DNA of 64,000 nucleotides from Apostichopus japonicus (lineage: Eukaryota; Echinodermata; Holothuroidea; Aspidochirotida; Stichopodidae). The stretch is taken from assembly GCF_037975245.1 (NCBI RefSeq), contig NC_092574.1:23871713-23935712 (forward strand), in the 5' to 3' direction. The translations under genes and the position numbers were made by a program. Numbering within the stretch: position 1 is the stretch's first letter; each line of letters opens with the position of its first letter. Shown piece by piece: positions 60,101 through 64,000 of the stretch. The notes beneath the pieces are model-generated. The model did no database searches, was not told where the DNA came from, and saw only the letters and a list, made by a program, of their open reading frames with translations.

Positions 60101-60646
60101 AAAAAAAATTGATGACCAAATAATAAAAAAAGGCAGCAACTTTTACTGACAACTATTGAAAAAAGAAAACATTTGTTACACTACTGAAGACAAGCAGCAT
60201 TTAATTTGAAAGCAGAAAGTTTTGAGATATATCACTTATAGCACACGTTTCTTTACTATTTTCTAAATAAAATCGATCTCTAAATATATTACAAGGAAAC
60301 TAAATTACAACCTCTATTCACAAAATGATGGTATATAGATTTCTTATTATTGCATCCTAGTCAACAGTATATATGTTGCACTACAAAGTACTATTCATTA
60401 CAAGGGTTGACACAGTTGAAATATTAGTATGCAGCAACATCATGAAAAGATTAGGGTTTCATTAAATTAAATTTAAATGAAAAAAAAAAAAAACTTGCTT
60501 AGGCTAGATTAATAACTTAATATAGAATTACTATAATTTTGGATTTAGAAATAACATGAAAGAGTTTGAAATTGTTAGGGAGAGTCTTCAAATCCTTGGG
60601 TCATGGGGTGGAGTTAGTTATGCACCCTCCATGTTCTCCTCATACT
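57143..60646. other. Non-coding region, possibly including the 3' UTR of the gene ending at 60647
   Basis: No coding exon is recognised. A duplicated segment of about 264 bp starts near 58040 and 58304 (gtgaacttttcaac, then aacactatcaaccc). The part near 57700-57760 is a short gcagcacagcacttt repeat, which explains the cysteine-rich open frames on the minus strand there. Confidence 0.45.
59505..60160. repeat. Three tandem units of about 212-225 bp
   Basis: The phrase gatcctattaatttctcaaa occurs at about 59522, 59746 and 59959. Each is followed by the same sequence through aacatcaatatttgccttt, a poly-C tract and an AT-rich joint containing gatgaccaaatcataaaaa. The poly-C length and the indels differ between units. 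Confidence 0.9.
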
Positions 60647-60738
60647 CTAACTTGGATCCTCTGAAACATCGTGAGAAGAATCGAAAGCGGTGTTTACGAT
60701 TCCACTCTGATCCAAATCGGTAGACTGCTCAATCTTAT
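60647..60738 (-). CDS. Probable last coding exon of an unidentified minus-strand gene
   Basis: On the minus strand an acceptor (CTTCTTCACAG above 60738) is followed by an open frame that needs one base from the previous exon. It encodes KIEQSTDLDQSGIVNTAFDS and then SHDVSEDPS with TAG at 60649-60647. The acidic, serine-rich end and the NTAFD motif resemble cytoplasmic tails of membrane transporters, but I do not recognise the protein. A donor at the right edge of the window (CACAAG then GTATGC, about 63962) could end an upstream exon of matching phase. The gene is mostly outside the window. Confidence 0.4.
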
Positions 60739-63700
60739 CTGTGAAGAAGAAAAAATCCATGTGAGAGACATTGTATGGTGACCACTGACTTGGACATCAA
60801 TAACATGAGGAGGAGACATGAAAACTTGAGAAGATGACATGGGTCATAGGTTGTAGGAAACTTGGCATATTTTGTGATGTTAACACATGTAGATGTACAA
60901 AATAAATACAGATTAAATGCAGTTAAAACAAGTGAAAGTGACTATGCAGTGAGCCCAGAATTGCAAAATCTTTGAAATTTCTGGTGGATAATTTTAAACA
61001 CGGTGTTCGCTGCACTTTTGGGGCTAGTACTTTTGTGTTCAGATATTTACTGCACTTTAATTGAATCAATTAAATAGAGCAGTTAGCCGTTAGAACAAAT
61101 AAGCTGGAATCGAGAAGAGATTTAAGAGCGAATCATGTCTATATTTAACACACACACACAACCCTTTCAGCCATCACCTCAATTGTGAAATTGGATCTTT
61201 ACCTGACAGGGAAAGGTAGATATGGGAATACAAAAAAACAGACTGGAACATTGAACACATGAAGGTCTCTTTTAAGTAAACCAGAAATCCAACAAGCTTT
61301 GATGGCTCTATGGCACATTATCAATGAGAAAATTTCATATAACACTGCAACAACAAAATTTTGTGACTATACTGCTTTAAATTAAAGTAATGCCATCAAT
61401 GTTGACCTTCCGAAAAATTAATGTCGATCTTTGGATGATCTTAAATGTGTACGTGCCAAGGAATCGTGCAGCCTTTAGGCTTGCTAGTCAGAAATGAATT
61501 AATGTTTTGAATAAATTTTAAATGAACTGATAAGGTATAATCAAACATACATATGTAACTGAAGAATGTATGAGGATTTTAACCTTGTGAGTTACACAAC
61601 TGTAGACAATGTGTAAGCAGTACCTATTCATCCAAGTATGTACATAGTACAGATGCAGACACAGGACAACAGTATGTATGCAAAACAGTATGTATGCAAA
61701 ATTGGAAAATACTCAGGATTTACGGATGAATGACTCTGTACACTCTTCTCTGTGGCGTCTATACACGGAGCGGACTTGTTAGTAAAGGACAACTAAAAAC
61801 TGTGACACACTACGTGCAGCACCAGGCTGTACTACTGTAATTCTATGGGAGTGCTGAAACTCTGTGCATCATGCTATACCTATACCCAGTAAAGACAGTT
61901 AATATGTTGGATACTAAAGTATGCGCAGCTACAGGGGATAAGGGGTGGGGGGAGGCAGGGTAACAAGTATCTCACATACTGTTATAAAAGTGTTTTTCTT
62001 GATGTATTAAGTTTTGAGGTACAAATGTATATGAGTAACCTCTTATAATTTAGAATGGGTTGTGAATATCATCCAGAGTGTACTGATAATAAAATAGTTC
62101 ACACAATCTATACATATATACACAGTTTGTGAAAGCAACTTGCAATCATGATTATAAGTATAACTAGAGGACAGACACATGTTAGTTTAATTGTTTTCTT
62201 TTCTGAAAGACAAGGTCAGTCTTGCACTTTAATAACATTGAAAGAGGGGAAAAAAAGGGGAAAGGAAAAAAAGGGGAAAGGAAAAAAAGAAGAAAGCTAT
62301 TAGAATGTGGTATTACCTGTCAAATATGTGCAAATTATATCAAGTCCACTATGTTTTGGCAACATGTTCACAGTACCCTTAAAGGTAAATTTATGTGGTG
62401 TACAATATGAATCATACAAAGAGAGCTATGTTGCATTTACAGTACTCCCTCCTGTAGGCTACCCTCCCAAACATCATCTTAACTCTTGCTGAAAGAACCC
62501 ATAGCATATAAATAACCCATTAGTTTATCGTTGTCTATATTGTATTACACTGCTAGAGCAATGGAAACTCAAAATCATCTCTGTAACAATTGATTATTAT
62601 ATCGCAACAATGTATGATGGCACCACAGCTGTGACCAATTAACATCTATACTGTAGCCCGGCCACTGAGTATGTGGACAAGAGTGAATCTTAGGAGCCAA
62701 AGTGAGCGGACAGTAACTAACGAAAGACGAAGAAGAAGAGCAAGAACATGAGAAGCAATGAAATGGCTGATGGAAGAATGGTCAGGCTCAGACATCCACA
62801 TGAAACTTACCATGGAATTAAGCCATATTGGCAACAGCAGTTCATGCACCTAAACTACTGTACGCTAATCCAAAACAACAGAGAAAAAAAGTCAAACACA
62901 TGCACATACAGTAAAAACATGGGTTGAAACTTCAAAGAGAATTCCCATTTTCTCTCAGCCCCAATGGAATTGAAGTAACTCTTCACAGCTTGAGCAGTTG
63001 TTCCACCCCAGCCCCCCAACCCCCTACCCGCCCCACCTATCCATACACAAACACAACGGTATATTATATACACACATGGATATGTATAACCACAATTCTA
63101 TACAGTAGTTGATAAAAGGATGGATATGGGAGAACAGGACTAAAAGGAGAGGAAAGGGGAGGAAGGTAGAAGAACATAAGGAGTGGGGTGGGGAAAGAGA
63201 AAGAAACTGAAGGAGGGAGGTCAGGGGGTCAAGATGGTATGTCATCATAATTATGATAATTACATCGAAACATTCAACCAACCAAATGGAGAGGGGAACA
63301 AAAAAGGCATTCCAAAGCAGAGCAATAAACACAACTAACATATATATATTAGCTTTGATTACCTGACACTTCCTTAGTATACCTACAGATGTCCTAAATT
63401 GAAGTTTCCTCTGCTGATAATAGTGAAAAATGAAAAAAAAAAAGATGAAAAGAGAAAGAGCTACACATGACATACTTAGAATAGTTGATCTTTCCTTTGT
63501 CACCCCTGTGCAGGGGATACCTTCCTGAGAGAGGGGGTCAAGGGGAGGGGGCTTCCCCTTCCCTTTGAGATATTTGGTTTATCATGTTAGGTGGCTTAGA
63601 TGCAAAATGGTGCTAACTTTGGCAAGGCTTTGAAGTGACTATATGATCGAAGTGTGGCATGCCCCCCCCTTGACTGGTACCTGAGGTGGACTGCCCCCCC

Positions 63701-63961
63701 CCCTTAGTATGCCACATGGAGCCACATGAAGTTCAGCAAAAAAAACGGGCAATTGGTTAGCTAAACTACAAGTTGGCTATCTGGTAAAGAAAAAATATCT
63801 CTCTAGGGGCCTGTGTATAACATAGCATAATGATACAGAACTACTGTAGGTGTATGTAAAATTTCTTCTTGCAAATTTCAAAATGGTTCTAAAACATGAT
63901 CTGAGTGAAATTAATCATTGGTGCCCTTTAACATCTTCCAATTTCAAAGTTAATGTAGCAT
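60739..63961. other. Probable intron or intergenic sequence
   Basis: No exon was recognised on either strand. The 159-codon minus frame at 63024-63503 is dominated by pyrimidine-rich low complexity and is not believed. The region 63500-63720 carries a purine-rich repeat (aaggggagggggcttcccc) related to those near 6900 and 56180, with poly-C runs. Confidence 0.4.
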
Positions 63962-64000
63962 ACCTTGTGTATCCTTTTGACTCCAGAGACCAGAGGTAAA
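63962..64000 (-). CDS. Possible internal exon end at the window edge (same unidentified gene)
   Basis: On the minus strand the edge sequence runs open to ACACAAG followed by GTATGC, a fair donor. Read in the frame FTSGLWSQKDTQ it leaves one base over, the phase needed by the exon at 60647-60738. Only 39 bases are visible, so this rests on phase agreement and the donor alone. Confidence 0.2.

Noticed and set aside
63024..63503. 159-codon hydrophobic minus frame resembling a membrane protein
   Set aside because: It is driven by a purine-rich plus strand (aggagaggaaagg and similar), which reads as Phe/Leu/Ser/Pro in reverse. Several membrane-like runs are low complexity and no family motif is seen.

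Overview
This is a eukaryotic, intron-rich window (AT-rich, introns mostly 0.3-3 kb) that looks like a marine invertebrate deuterostome, possibly an echinoderm. The basis for that is inference: vertebrate-like orthologues split by many short phase-matched introns, abundant tagcctaggc-type tracts, poly-G/poly-C-bounded hAT-like elements and a Penelope-like element. No database search was possible, so the species call is tentative.

Genes, left to right. (1) PCF11, minus strand: the first two coding exons (CTD-interacting domain) at 3907-4059 and 630-758; the rest lies off the left edge. (2) PGAP2 (Frag1 family, GPI-anchor remodelling), plus strand, six coding exons from 14944 to 17771. (3) UCHL3-type ubiquitin C-terminal hydrolase, minus strand, seven coding exons from 35395 down to 26231, including a 12-nt microexon. 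(4) CHM/CHML (Rab escort protein, REP), plus strand, 18 coding exons from 35827 to 54029. UCHL3 and CHM are head to head with only 431 bp between start codons. (5) A probable last coding exon of an unidentified minus-strand gene at 60647-60738. Exon joins for genes 2-4 were checked by hand for reading frame. They give proteins of about 274, 234 and 791 residues.

The rest is repeat-rich. Between PCF11 and PGAP2 lie two nested stacks of hAT-like transposons whose 8-bp target duplications can be read directly. In nest A (4991-7470) one element contains two others, one of which contains a fourth. In nest B (9385-13193) a TTAA-flanked MITE is split by a hAT element carrying a decayed transposase, which is itself split by another element that holds a further MITE. 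A 32-bp minisatellite (about 34 copies) lies at 21.85-22.93 kb. UCHL3 intron 6 is filled by a diverged tandem repeat carrying arrays of AGGTCA half-sites. CHM introns hold two Penelope-like fragments with hammerhead-like motifs. Several foldbacks, MITEs and local duplications are listed separately.

The four recognised genes are unrelated housekeeping functions: mRNA 3'-end formation, GPI-anchor lipid remodelling, deubiquitination and Rab prenylation. The most unusual material is in the mobile and repetitive DNA rather than in a new gene cluster.
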